DNA of 64,000 bases from Verrucomicrobiota bacterium (GTDB lineage: Bacteria > Verrucomicrobiota > Verrucomicrobiia > Opitutales > Opitutaceae), in contig CAUJJL010000069.1 of NCBI GenBank assembly GCA_963205455.1, positions 29,914 through 93,913 on the forward strand, read 5' to 3'. Of the stretch, positions 37,182 to 45,668 are shown in pieces. Under the pieces are notes generated by a model. That model was not told the origin of the DNA. It searched no databases and saw nothing but the letters and a program-made list of their open reading frames with translations. The stretch's first letter is position 1. Each line of letters begins with the position of its first letter. The translations under genes and the position numbers were made by a program.

Positions 37182-38279
37182 ATGAGCCTCAAAATCAGAC
37201 CCGCTTCCGAATGCCGCTTCGACCAGCTTTCGCTGGGCGAAATCATGCTCCGCCTCGATCCCGGCGAGACCCGCGTGCGCACCGCGCGCCACTTCACCGC
37301 CTGGGAAGGCGGCGGCGAATACAACACGTCGCGCGGCCTGCGCAAATGTTTCGGTCTCAGGACCGCAGTCTGCTCGGCGTTTGTCGACAACGAGGTCGGA
37401 CACCTCATCGAGGACTTTATCATGCAGGGCGGCGTCAGCACGGAGTTCCTCCTCTGGCGCGAGGATGACGGCATCGGCCGAACGGTGCGCAACGGTCTCA
37501 ATTTCACCGAACGCGGATTCGGCATCCGCGGCGCCGTCGGCGTTCCCGATCGCGGCAACACCGCGGCGAGCCAGCTCAAGCCAGGTGATTTCGACTGGGA
37601 TCATATCTTCGGCAAACTCGGTGTCCGCTGGTTCCATACCGGAGGCATCTTCGCCGCGCTCTCCGCGTCAACCGCAGCCCTGACCGTCGAGGCGGTCAAG
37701 GCCGCCGCGCGCCACGGCACCATCGTCTCCTACGACCTCAACTACCGCCCTTCCCTGTGGAAGACGATCGGTGGCCTGAAAAAGGCGCAGGAGGTCAACC
37801 GAGAGATCGCGAAATACGTCGACGTGATGATCGGCAACGAGGAGGACTTCACGGCCTCGCTCGGCTTCGAGGTCAAGGGCGCGGATCATTCGCTCTCCAC
37901 CATCGAGACCGCGGCATTCAAGGCCATGATCGAGACCGCGGTGAAGGAGTTCCCGAACTTCAAGGTTGCCGCCACCACCCTTCGCCGCGTGATCACGGCC
38001 ACGAAGAACGACTGGAGCGCGATCCTCTGGCACGAGGGTAAATTCCACGAGAGCCGCAAGTATCCCGAACTCGAAATCCTCGACCGCGTGGGCGGAGGCG
38101 ACAGCTTTGCGAGCGGACTCCAGTTCGGATTCCTTTCGAAGAACGACCCACAACTCGCCGTCGACTACGGCGCAGCCCACGGCGCGTTCGCTTCGACCAC
38201 TCCCGGCGACACCTCCATGGCGACGCAGAAAGAGGTCGAGAAACTGATGAAGGGCGGCAGCGCCCGCGTCGTGCGCTGA
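37182..38279 (+). CDS. kdgK: PfkB-family sugar kinase, 2-keto-3-deoxygluconate kinase-like
   Basis: This 365-residue ribokinase-fold protein starts near FDQLSLGEIMLRLDPG and ends with the PfkB signature RVGGGDSFASGLQFG, containing the catalytic Asp and anion hole. The substrate-region pattern (EGGGEYNTSRGLRKCFGL, SYDLNYRPSLW) is typical of KdgK. Such enzymes phosphorylate 2-keto-3-deoxygluconate in hexuronate, pectin or alginate breakdown. I chose MSLKIRPASE, avoiding overlap into the preceding gene. The stop abuts the stop of the convergent aas-like gene. Confidence 0.85.
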   Translation: MSLKIRPASECRFDQLSLGEIMLRLDPGETRVRTARHFTAWEGGGEYNTSRGLRKCFGLRTAVCSAFVDNEVGHLIEDFIMQGGVSTEFLLWREDDGIGRTVRNGLNFTERGFGIRGAVGVPDRGNTAASQLKPGDFDWDHIFGKLGVRWFHTGGIFAALSASTAALTVEAVKAAARHGTIVSYDLNYRPSLWKTIGGLKKAQEVNREIAKYVDVMIGNEEDFTASLGFEVKGADHSLSTIETAAFKAMIETAVKEFPNFKVAATTLRRVITATKNDWSAILWHEGKFHESRKYPELEILDRVGGGDSFASGLQFGFLSKNDPQLAVDYGAAHGAFASTTPGDTSMATQKEVEKLMKGGSARVVR

Positions 38280-40520
38280 TCAGCCACCGGCAGTCATCGC
38301 CGCAGCAAGGTCGCGGCATCCCTTCAGGTCGAGTTTGCCGGTGCCCAGCACGGGGATGCGATCCACCTTCGCGACGATCTTTGGTATCCACAGCGCTGGC
38401 AGACCTGCGTCGGCCAGCTTCTCCCGGATCTGCTCGGGCGTGAGATCGAGTGTCGTCAGCAGCACCAGGGCCTCGCCTTTCCCCGGGTCCGGCAGACCGA
38501 CGACAACGACCTTGAGGCCCTCGGTCTGATCGAGGTCGAACAGTTCCACCAAGCGCTGCTCGATTGTGCCGTGCGGAACCATCTCGCCGCCAATCTTGGA
38601 GAAGCGGGAGAGGCGGCCTTCGATGAAAAGGAATCCATCGTCATCGAAACGGGCGAGATCCCCCGTCACGAGCCAGCCGTCATGAAACGCCGCGGCGGTT
38701 TTCTTCGCATCGTCCAGATATCCCTCAAATACATTCGCACCGCGGAAGAACAACAGGCCGACGTCCGTCAGCGCACGCTCCTTGAGCGTGTCGGGATCGA
38801 CAATCCGCGCGGTCAATCCCGGGAGCATGCGACCAACCGATCCCGCGCGCTTCCCTTCCTGAACATCCGAGGTTTCAACGAGCATCGGCGGATTGTGCTG
38901 GTTCACATTCGTGACGGGTGTCGTCTCCGTGAGGCCATAGCCCTGCATGATATCAATGTGGTGTTTTTCAAAAAACGAAGCGGACAGTTCCTGCGGCAGT
39001 TTCTCGGCACCCGAGATCACCAGATCCAGCGAGCGCAGTTCCCCGAATTCGGCGCGCTTCACGAACGGACGCAGGAACGTAGGCGCACCGACAAGCGCCG
39101 TGGCGTTTTCCTCGCGAATCGCTTCAACGATCTTCCGTGTCTCCAGCGGACTCGGCACGGTTACCAGCCCGCAGCCCCGGATCATGGGATACCAGAGGGT
39201 AACGGTGAAGCCCATGCTGTGAAACACCGGCACGCAGCCCAGGATCACCGCGCTGTCTGGCAGGATCGAGAGGGAGGAGATCTGCCAGCAGTTCGCGAGG
39301 ATGTTGCGATGCGTCAGCGCGACACCCTTGGGTTCACCCGCACTGCCGCTCGTGAAGAGAAGCGCGGCCTCGCTTCGATCGCCACGTCCTGGGAGACCGA
39401 GGAGCGACGCGACAAGCTGGTTGGGCAGCAGCCAGGCAGCCGCGAGCCAGGCAATCACCGCTCGTTTTCCGCCCGCCGCAAGGATCTCCTCTTTCAGATC
39501 CAGCGTGCGCTCCGGCCAAGGAAAGTTGGGGACCTTCGCACGCATCGCCGAAGCGGAAATGACCGTGGAAATGCCTCCGATGCGCAGCGCCGCCTCTAAA
39601 GCTGATCTGCCTGCAGTGAAATTCAGGTTCACCGGAACTTTTCCTGCGCAGGCCACCGCGAGGTTGGCAATCGCCGCTCCTGCGCCCGGCGGCAGAACTA
39701 TGCCTATGCGTGCCTCCGGCACCGTGCGCCGAAGACGGCGGGACAACGCCGCCGCGGCGCCCAAAACCTGACCCGCCTTCAGCACCCGCCGCTCCGCCGT
39801 GCGATCGACAATCGCCACCCGCCAGGGTTGTTTGGCGAGCGCACGCACGCACTCGCGCGCCAGATGGCGGCGCAGCACCGGACGCTGCTGGAAGGCCTGT
39901 TCGCCAAGATCGAGCAGATCGCGGCGAACCGTCGCCGTGTCGATGGTCATCGGATCGCGGGGGCGCCCCCAGGCGACAAAGACCGGGGTGCGAAGCAAGC
40001 GCGGCGATTTGAACAGGAGCTTGTTGCCGGAATAGGAAAATACCGAACCCCAGATGCCATCGTGCGCCACCGCAATGACAGGGACGTTTGCCTTCCTCGC
40101 GATCGTTTCCAGCCCACGCTGGATCCGCATGAGCTGGCCTGTCCGGGAAATGGCTCCCTCCGGAAAGAGGCAGACCACCTCACCCGCTTCCAGGGCACGG
40201 ACGATCTGGCGCGTCGCAACGAGGGCGTTGTCCGGTGACAGCGGAATCGTCCCCGTTAGGCGGAAAATCCAGTCGAACCAGAAACTTGTCGCCCGAACCG
40301 TTTCCGAACCGACAAAACGAATCGGGCGCGGCGAGGTCGCCTGAATGAAGGCGGGATCGACGTAGGACATGTGATTCGCGAGCAGCAGGACACCGCCTGT
40401 CCTGGGCAACTGCTCGGAACCGCTCGACCTCACCTTGTAGAGGATCGGGATGACAAGGCGTACCAGCCACTCCCAGGGTCGTGGCAGAAAGGTGCGTCGC
40501 TGACTCGTTGAGGAATCCAT
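38280..40520 (-). CDS. Acyltransferase / acyl-ACP synthetase fusion (Aas-like)
   Basis: This 746-residue protein joins an N-terminal lysophospholipid acyltransferase domain (NHMSYVDP, the NHx4D active site, near residue 50; FPEGAISRTGQ) to an AMP-binding ligase domain (LLFTSGSAGEPKGVALTHRN, QGYGLTETTPVTNVN, WLVTGDLARFDDDG). E. coli Aas has this arrangement and re-acylates 2-acyl-lysophosphatidylethanolamine using acyl-ACP it makes itself. No membrane MFS domain (as in LplT fusions) is visible. An ATG 12 codons earlier is possible; I chose MDSSTSQRRTFL. It is convergent with kdgK. Confidence 0.85.
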   Translation of the reverse strand: MDSSTSQRRTFLPRPWEWLVRLVIPILYKVRSSGSEQLPRTGGVLLLANHMSYVDPAFIQATSPRPIRFVGSETVRATSFWFDWIFRLTGTIPLSPDNALVATRQIVRALEAGEVVCLFPEGAISRTGQLMRIQRGLETIARKANVPVIAVAHDGIWGSVFSYSGNKLLFKSPRLLRTPVFVAWGRPRDPMTIDTATVRRDLLDLGEQAFQQRPVLRRHLARECVRALAKQPWRVAIVDRTAERRVLKAGQVLGAAAALSRRLRRTVPEARIGIVLPPGAGAAIANLAVACAGKVPVNLNFTAGRSALEAALRIGGISTVISASAMRAKVPNFPWPERTLDLKEEILAAGGKRAVIAWLAAAWLLPNQLVASLLGLPGRGDRSEAALLFTSGSAGEPKGVALTHRNILANCWQISSLSILPDSAVILGCVPVFHSMGFTVTLWYPMIRGCGLVTVPSPLETRKIVEAIREENATALVGAPTFLRPFVKRAEFGELRSLDLVISGAEKLPQELSASFFEKHHIDIMQGYGLTETTPVTNVNQHNPPMLVETSDVQEGKRAGSVGRMLPGLTARIVDPDTLKERALTDVGLLFFRGANVFEGYLDDAKKTAAAFHDGWLVTGDLARFDDDGFLFIEGRLSRFSKIGGEMVPHGTIEQRLVELFDLDQTEGLKVVVVGLPDPGKGEALVLLTTLDLTPEQIREKLADAGLPALWIPKIVAKVDRIPVLGTGKLDLKGCRDLAAAMTAGG

Positions 40521-40743
40521 GGGGGTGCGTACCCAATCCGAATCGAACCGATACAAGTTTCAACCCAAACGATTTGAGGATCTTGAAAATGAGCTGATTG
40601 GGCCCCAACCAACCGGTACGTATTTACACGCCTTGACAGGTTTTGCGTTGCGGCGCTCTCGCGCGGCGTTTCCCTAGAAGCGGGCCAGAGAGTGGCGTTC
40701 TTCGGCCAACGCGGACCATTCGGATTATTCAATTGAGGCAGAC

Positions 40744-41397
40744 ATGACCATAAAACTTTTCACCTCCCTTGCGATTCTTGCCGGACTTGCGGCTGCAACG
40801 GCGGCTTCGGCCGGTCCTCTCTATTTCGATGCCGCCACACATCAGCTCTCGCCACCGGCCGGCGTGACGTTCAGTGCCATAGGCGGGGACGTGGGCTATG
40901 ATGTGCGCGAGGGCATTGGCTTCATCGGTGTCACCCTGCCCGGCGGAAATGTCGAGATCGACGACGGCCAGACGCTCATCCTCAATTTTGCCACGCCGCA
41001 GATTTTCAGCGATTTGACCCTGGGACTGCTTTTCGACGACGAATTTAGCGATGATTTCGAGGCCGCAGGTGTACTTGCGGACGGATCCTCGTTTAAATTC
41101 ATCCTCGCTGTCACGGGTTCGACCACGGCCACATGGAATGGTGCAGGCGCCACCGTTACGAACCTTTCGCCAGCCGCGCCTGGTGGCGGCGGGGTATGGT
41201 CGATCACGACCCCGTTCGCAGGCCTGCCCGTGAGCGAACTCAGATTCACTTCCGCACCGGGAATAACGAACAACTCCAGTGGTGACTATGGCCTCGTAAG
41301 GTTCACCTCCCACAGCGTGCCCGATGCGGGCACGACCGCTGCGTTGCTCGCTGCTGCACTTGCCAGCATGCTGTTCGTGGCCCGCCGGAAACAGTGA
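40744..41397 (+). CDS. Secreted protein with VPDAG-type (PEP-CTERM-like) C-terminal sorting tag
   Basis: This 217-residue protein has a signal peptide (residues 1-23, ending TAASA), a hydrophilic beta-rich middle (Gly/Asp/Ser/Thr-rich) and a C-terminal tripartite tag: VPDAG, a hydrophobic span (TTAALLAAALASMLFVA) and RRKQ. This is a variant of the VPDSG-CTERM signal found in Verrucomicrobia, recognised by an exosortase-type enzyme. No known fold is seen in the middle part. An exosortase or EPS cluster is not present in the window. A TTGACA at 40633-40638 could be part of its promoter. Confidence 0.8.
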   Translation: MTIKLFTSLAILAGLAAATAASAGPLYFDAATHQLSPPAGVTFSAIGGDVGYDVREGIGFIGVTLPGGNVEIDDGQTLILNFATPQIFSDLTLGLLFDDEFSDDFEAAGVLADGSSFKFILAVTGSTTATWNGAGATVTNLSPAAPGGGGVWSITTPFAGLPVSELRFTSAPGITNNSSGDYGLVRFTSHSVPDAGTTAALLAAALASMLFVARRKQ

Positions 41398-41407
41398 AGG
41401 CTGCTCT

Positions 41408-41425
41408 GCTGCCTCTACCGGCAGC
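41408..41425. terminator. Small hairpin after the VPDAG protein gene
   Basis: GCTGCC and GGCAGC pair perfectly around TCTACC, 11 bp after the stop codon. Only a weak CTTTC follows. A possible terminator or processing site between this gene and the downstream cyclophilin gene. Confidence 0.35.
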
Positions 41426-41515
41426 CAGAGCTTTCAAGCGGATGCGGCCGCATCACCACCTCCCACTACTCGTGACTTGGCACGGCAATCCCGCGCCCCT
41501 AAGGGTATGACGTCT

Positions 41516-43486
41516 ATGAATTTCCCTCGCGCAATCGCTGCCGCTGCTGCCTTCGTTTTGATCACTGGCCTGCTCCAAGCGCAGACTCTCCCCTACGTCG
41601 TTCAACGCATGCCCGATCGCACGGTGAGTGCAAATGCTCCGGCCTTCACAATCAATCTCAAGGAGCATTTCGGCCTGCCAAGCGTCACGAATCAGGTAGT
41701 TCGTTTCAGCACTTCAAGCGGCATCATCAACGTCGAGATGCTTCCGCAGGCGGCACCCAATCACGTGACCAATTTTCTCAGCTACGTGAATGCTGGCGCC
41801 TACACGAACACGATCATTCATCGCTCCGCGGTCTTTCAAGGTGTCGCCTCAACCCCGGCGATCATCCAGGGCGGCGGATATCTGGCCACCGGGTATCCGC
41901 CCCCGGCCATTGCCAAGAACGCTCCCGTTGCCCTGGAGGTGAACGCTGCAAACTCAAGAGGGACGCTCGCCGCTGCGCGAACCTCCTCGCCCAACAGCGC
42001 CACAAGCGAGTGGTACTTCAACGTGATTGACAACACCACGACTCTGGGCCCTGCAAACAATGGCGGTTACACGGTGTTCGGTCGCGCCCTCGGCGGTAGC
42101 CTGCCCGTCATCGACGCCATCGCCGCATTTCCCCGTTATTCGGGCGGAGGATTCACCGAATTGCCGCTTCGCAATTACACGACCGGCAATCCCAACGCCA
42201 ATACCTACATTGTCGTCAACAGCGTCACCCCGGTCTCAATCTACCCCGGAGACTCCGCGCTCAGCGTGCTGACGTTCACCACGACGACCAACAATTCTGC
42301 GGTTGCGACCTCAACCCTCAACGCGTCGACCCTGACCGTCACGCCCGGGAGCCAACCCGGCACCGCTTCGATCTCAGTCCGAGCCACCGACTCCAATGGG
42401 AACTTCGCGCTTAGCGCTTTTAATCTGACGGTAGAGGCGGGTGCGCCACCGCCCACGATCGTTCAATCGCCCTCTAGCCAGACCATCGCCATTGGAAGTA
42501 CTGTAGTCTTCACGGGCTCCGCCTCCGGCCAAGGCATCACCTACCAATGGCGCAGGAATGGACAGGCGATCTCCGGCGCAACCCAGTCTACGTTGCTCCT
42601 CAAGGAGGTCAGCACTGCACAGGCAGGAAACTACTCCCTTGTTGCTTCGAACTCCGCCGGTTCGGTCGAAAGCGGCGCTGCTGTCCTGACCGTTGTTCCC
42701 ACATCGCAGTCGAGTCGCCTCACGAACCTCTCCATTCGCTCGATCGCCGGTCTCGGCGAACAAACCTTGATTGCGGGCTTCACGGTGGCAGGCGGATCGA
42801 ATTCAAATCTCGTGATTCGCGGAATAGGCCCGACGCTCTCAAACTTTCAAGTTCCCAATGTGTTGGCCGACCCGCGTCTTGAGTTGTATCGTGGACAGAC
42901 TTTTCTGGCTTCAAACGACAACTGGAGCGGCAGTGATGGCAGCGCCGTCGGAGGCTTCGCGCTCGCAGCAGGAAGCCTCGACTCCGTACTGACAACCTCG
43001 CTCTCGCCGGGCGGCTACACTGCCCAAGTGAAAGGCCCCGGCTCAACCACAGGTGCTGCGATGGCCGAAGTGTACGAGGCGGGGGCCGTTGCAGGCGCTG
43101 AAATCACCAACCTTTCTGCCCGCACACTACTGGGCGTCGGCGAAGTCCTGATCGGAGGGTTCACACTCACAGGCAGCGCGAATCGCACCGTGCTCATTCG
43201 CGCGATTGGACCCGGACTCGCTCCCTATGGCGTGACTGGCCTGCTCGTCGATCCGCGCATAGAGATTTTCAGCGGATCCAATCGCATCGATGGCAATGAC
43301 AACTGGGGAGGCAGCGCCATTCTCGTGGATGCGGGCGACTCGGTCGGCGCATTCCGCATTGCGGAAAATGGCAGCAAGGATGCCATGGCGGTAGTGACGC
43401 TGCCGCCTGGCGGTTATACCGTGCACGTGAGCTCCGCTGACGGCACCGCAGGCGTCGTGCTGCTCGAAGTTTATTCCCTTCGCTGA
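41516..43486 (+). CDS. Exported cyclophilin-type peptidyl-prolyl isomerase with Ig-like and tandem C-terminal repeats
   Basis: The 656-residue protein begins with a signal peptide (MNFPRAIAAAAAFVLITGLLQAQ). A cyclophilin-like domain follows (about residues 62-200; APNHVTNFLSYVNAGAYTNTIIHR, then TSEWYFNV and GYTVFGRALGG), then a strand-rich stretch, an Ig-like domain (about 312-392; GQGITYQWRRNGQAISGAT), and two related ~125-residue repeats that start LTNLSIRSIAGLGEQTLIAGF and ITNLSARTLLGVGEVLIGGF. The repeats share 'IRxIGP', 'LxxDPRxExxxG' and 'LxPGGYTxxV'. The domain order suggests a secreted or outer-membrane surface protein, perhaps for binding polymers. ATG at 41507 is an alternative start. 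Confidence 0.82.
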   Translation: MNFPRAIAAAAAFVLITGLLQAQTLPYVVQRMPDRTVSANAPAFTINLKEHFGLPSVTNQVVRFSTSSGIINVEMLPQAAPNHVTNFLSYVNAGAYTNTIIHRSAVFQGVASTPAIIQGGGYLATGYPPPAIAKNAPVALEVNAANSRGTLAAARTSSPNSATSEWYFNVIDNTTTLGPANNGGYTVFGRALGGSLPVIDAIAAFPRYSGGGFTELPLRNYTTGNPNANTYIVVNSVTPVSIYPGDSALSVLTFTTTTNNSAVATSTLNASTLTVTPGSQPGTASISVRATDSNGNFALSAFNLTVEAGAPPPTIVQSPSSQTIAIGSTVVFTGSASGQGITYQWRRNGQAISGATQSTLLLKEVSTAQAGNYSLVASNSAGSVESGAAVLTVVPTSQSSRLTNLSIRSIAGLGEQTLIAGFTVAGGSNSNLVIRGIGPTLSNFQVPNVLADPRLELYRGQTFLASNDNWSGSDGSAVGGFALAAGSLDSVLTTSLSPGGYTAQVKGPGSTTGAAMAEVYEAGAVAGAEITNLSARTLLGVGEVLIGGFTLTGSANRTVLIRAIGPGLAPYGVTGLLVDPRIEIFSGSNRIDGNDNWGGSAILVDAGDSVGAFRIAENGSKDAMAVVTLPPGGYTVHVSSADGTAGVVLLEVYSLR

Positions 43487-43510
43487 TTCCTTCCGCACAG
43501 ATTTTCTGCC

Positions 43511-44176
43511 CTACTCTACCCTTCCGTCCTCATCGTATGGCTGGCCCCAGCCGCGCAGATCGGTGGCGAGCGATGCAAATCCCGGGAAGTCATTCTCCAG
43601 CCGCCTCGTATCCGGGAGAAAGCGTGCAATCTCGCGCAGCGCACAATTGGTCTCGTGGACCAGGCTCGGCCGGTCGGTCCCGTACACGCGAAACTTGAGC
43701 TGTGCCCGCGTGTAGGGCAGGTGCCCCCGGCTTTGACCGTCGATCCATGCCTTCTCGCTGACGTCGGCATCGGCAGGGCGCCCGGACAGGTACCATGCCT
43801 CCACCGCGGGTACGGCCACACCGACGGCCCTCAATACTCGGGCCCGACCGCGTGCGGGCGGCAGTTTCTTCGTGGTCTGACGAAACACCGCGCGGAGCCG
43901 GCACATGCGGCACAACGGGTGAAAGTAATTCGGGCGATCGTGCTCCGCCGTGTGCACAACGGAGTCATCGCTGTCGACCACGACAACCAGTCCGTCGGCG
44001 TTGGTCTCAAAATGGAGATGCCGAATCACCGCAGGCAACACCTGTGCGACGGATGGCCACCCCCGCGCGCGAAGGGCGGATTGAACCCTCACCAATGGCT
44101 CCCGCAGGACCGCGCCGACGAGTCGTTCAATGGCCGCCTCGTCAGCCGGCGATTCACTGAGGATCGCAAGCTTCAT
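43511..44176 (-). CDS. TOPRIM-like protein partnered with an ATPase (function not recognised)
   Basis: This 221-residue protein opens with LAILSESPADEAAIERL and later has VVVVDSDDSVV, matching the Glu and Asp-x-Asp pattern of a TOPRIM fold; a third acidic candidate lies in VAVPAVEAWYLSG. There is a CRMC pair near residue 90. TOPRIM-like proteins of this size often pair with an ABC-type ATPase in OLD, RloB- or PARIS-like phage-defence systems. The gene is 64 bp downstream of such an ATPase gene on the same strand. I recognise only the fold pattern and the context, not the family. Confidence 0.6.
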   Translation of the reverse strand: MKLAILSESPADEAAIERLVGAVLREPLVRVQSALRARGWPSVAQVLPAVIRHLHFETNADGLVVVVDSDDSVVHTAEHDRPNYFHPLCRMCRLRAVFRQTTKKLPPARGRARVLRAVGVAVPAVEAWYLSGRPADADVSEKAWIDGQSRGHLPYTRAQLKFRVYGTDRPSLVHETNCALREIARFLPDTRRLENDFPGFASLATDLRGWGQPYDEDGRVE

Positions 44177-44240
44177 GCGATGCAGCAGGCGGGAAGCAAA
44201 CGCGAATACGGAGACCTAAGGTCAGGAATACGACTTCGAC

Positions 44241-45281
44241 TCATGATCGTTCACCAAAGCTCACGGTTCCGCCAAGATCGCAGGTGGGAACACCTCCAAA
44301 AATGCCCGTGTACCAGAGATCACCCAAGGAGGCGCCTTCCAGCAGTTCACCAAGATCCTTGCGTTCCGTGAGCTTCTTGAAGTGCGCGGCAGACCCGAGT
44401 TTCTCGGTAAGGATGATTTCCTCGATATGATCCCGGAAGAGGTCGAGGAAATAGGGAGAGTGAGAGGTCGCCAGCACCTGAACCGGTTCACGGGAGAGTC
44501 CGTGCGACGACGGATGACTGAGCGAGTACATCGCGTCCTGCACCTCCCGCAGGATCCGCGGATGCAGTCCGCGTTCCAATTCCTCAATGCAGACGACCGA
44601 GGGAGGTTCAGGGTCGGCAGCCAGCGCAAATACAACCAGCGCGTAAAGGGTTCCCTGCGAAAGATCATGCGCGGGAACACGCGTGCGCTCACCGGTGATG
44701 CGAAGGGAAAACGCGACGTCGCTCTCCGCCACGTCGTAAATCTGGATGTCATCGTACTCCGGAAAGACCCGAAGCGCCTGCGTCGCCCATGCCGAAAACA
44801 CGTCGGGAAGCTGATCGCGCCAACGCAGAAGAAGCGCCGCCAAATTGCCGCCGTCCGGCTTCAGCTCCTGATTCTCCTTGCGCGAGGCGGGCCTCGCAAT
44901 CGCGGCATGATCGAGTTCAAAACGCCGAATCCTCAGCAGCTTTCCACGCAACGCCTCCCATGTGCCTTCGCCCTCACCGTTGGACAGCGGAAAGACGTTC
45001 AACACATCGCACTTGTCGTCCGATGCACAGCTCATCACAGCCTCCCAGCGATCGTAGGGAGGCATGAATCGAAACGAGACCTCCGGAGCATTCGCGCTGC
45101 GGATCGGCTCGTTTCCTTCCCCGGCAAGCGACATGCGTGCAAGTGTCCTCAGTCGAACGAAAGCTTCGATCAGGCTCGACTTCCCTGATCCATTTGGGCC
45201 GACCACCAGATTGAACGGACACAGTTCGACTGATGCCTGCCTCAAGGCCTTGAAATTGCGAAAGGCTATCGACGCGATCAC
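44241..45281 (-). CDS. SMC/OLD-like AAA (ABC-type) ATPase
   Basis: This 346-residue ATPase starts ASIAFRNFKALRQASVEL, has Walker A VGPNGSGKSSLIEAF (residues 28-35 core), a DLSQGTLYALVV signature-like segment, Walker B VVCIEELERGLHP near residue 228 and an LATSHSPYF sensor near 271, the AAA_21/OLD-like layout without coiled-coil arms of SMC length. I chose the GTG at 45281 because the upstream ATG extension is Cys/Leu-rich and unlike the family. It precedes a TOPRIM-like gene. The two may form a nuclease-ATPase effector pair; direct evidence is limited to motifs and adjacency. Confidence 0.75.
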   Translation of the reverse strand: MIASIAFRNFKALRQASVELCPFNLVVGPNGSGKSSLIEAFVRLRTLARMSLAGEGNEPIRSANAPEVSFRFMPPYDRWEAVMSCASDDKCDVLNVFPLSNGEGEGTWEALRGKLLRIRRFELDHAAIARPASRKENQELKPDGGNLAALLLRWRDQLPDVFSAWATQALRVFPEYDDIQIYDVAESDVAFSLRITGERTRVPAHDLSQGTLYALVVFALAADPEPPSVVCIEELERGLHPRILREVQDAMYSLSHPSSHGLSREPVQVLATSHSPYFLDLFRDHIEEIILTEKLGSAAHFKKLTERKDLGELLEGASLGDLWYTGIFGGVPTCDLGGTVSFGERS

Positions 45282-45668
45282 GGGGCGACACTCACCAAAT
45301 TTCCGCCCAAAGCAACCGCATGAAGCCAGATTCGAGGGAAGTTTGAGGGTCCGGAACAGTTCAGTACCCAAAGTTTGTAGGCTGCACCGCGAACATTGGG
45401 CCGCAAAAAACGCCCCTCAGCTTCGAAAACATGGGCAAGGAATTTCTCATAACATTATGATTAACAACGCACTAATGAAACAGATTCAGCGCCCGATGAG
45501 GGGTCGACCTTCAATCGACGCCCCCATCTCCCGCCTGGCTCAGGCCTGGAGGAATTCCCTCAAGTGCAGGTCGTTTCGCGACGAGTCCGAGGTGATGTCC
45601 CGCTCCTAATGTTGACTCTCACGATCCGGCCTCGGCCAGCAGGAGGCCTACTCCACGCATGCACCCGC
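45282..45668. other. 387-bp intergenic region between the ATPase and porin genes
   Basis: The region separates divergent genes and is the longest stretch without a called gene. It contains a 14-bp palindrome (reported separately) in an AT-rich part, and then GC-rich sequence running up to the porin. An in-frame extension of the porin reaches back into it but is rich in Arg/Pro and unlikely to be translated. I see no RNA gene, repeat or second gene. Confidence 0.7.
45447..45460. promoter_or_regulatory. Palindrome TCATAA-CA-TTATGA upstream of the porin cassette
   Basis: Perfect 6-bp arms surround a 2-bp centre in the AT-richest part of the divergent gap. The position fits an operator for the ATPase gene or for the porin-cupredoxin-kinase cassette. 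It could also arise by chance. Confidence 0.35.
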
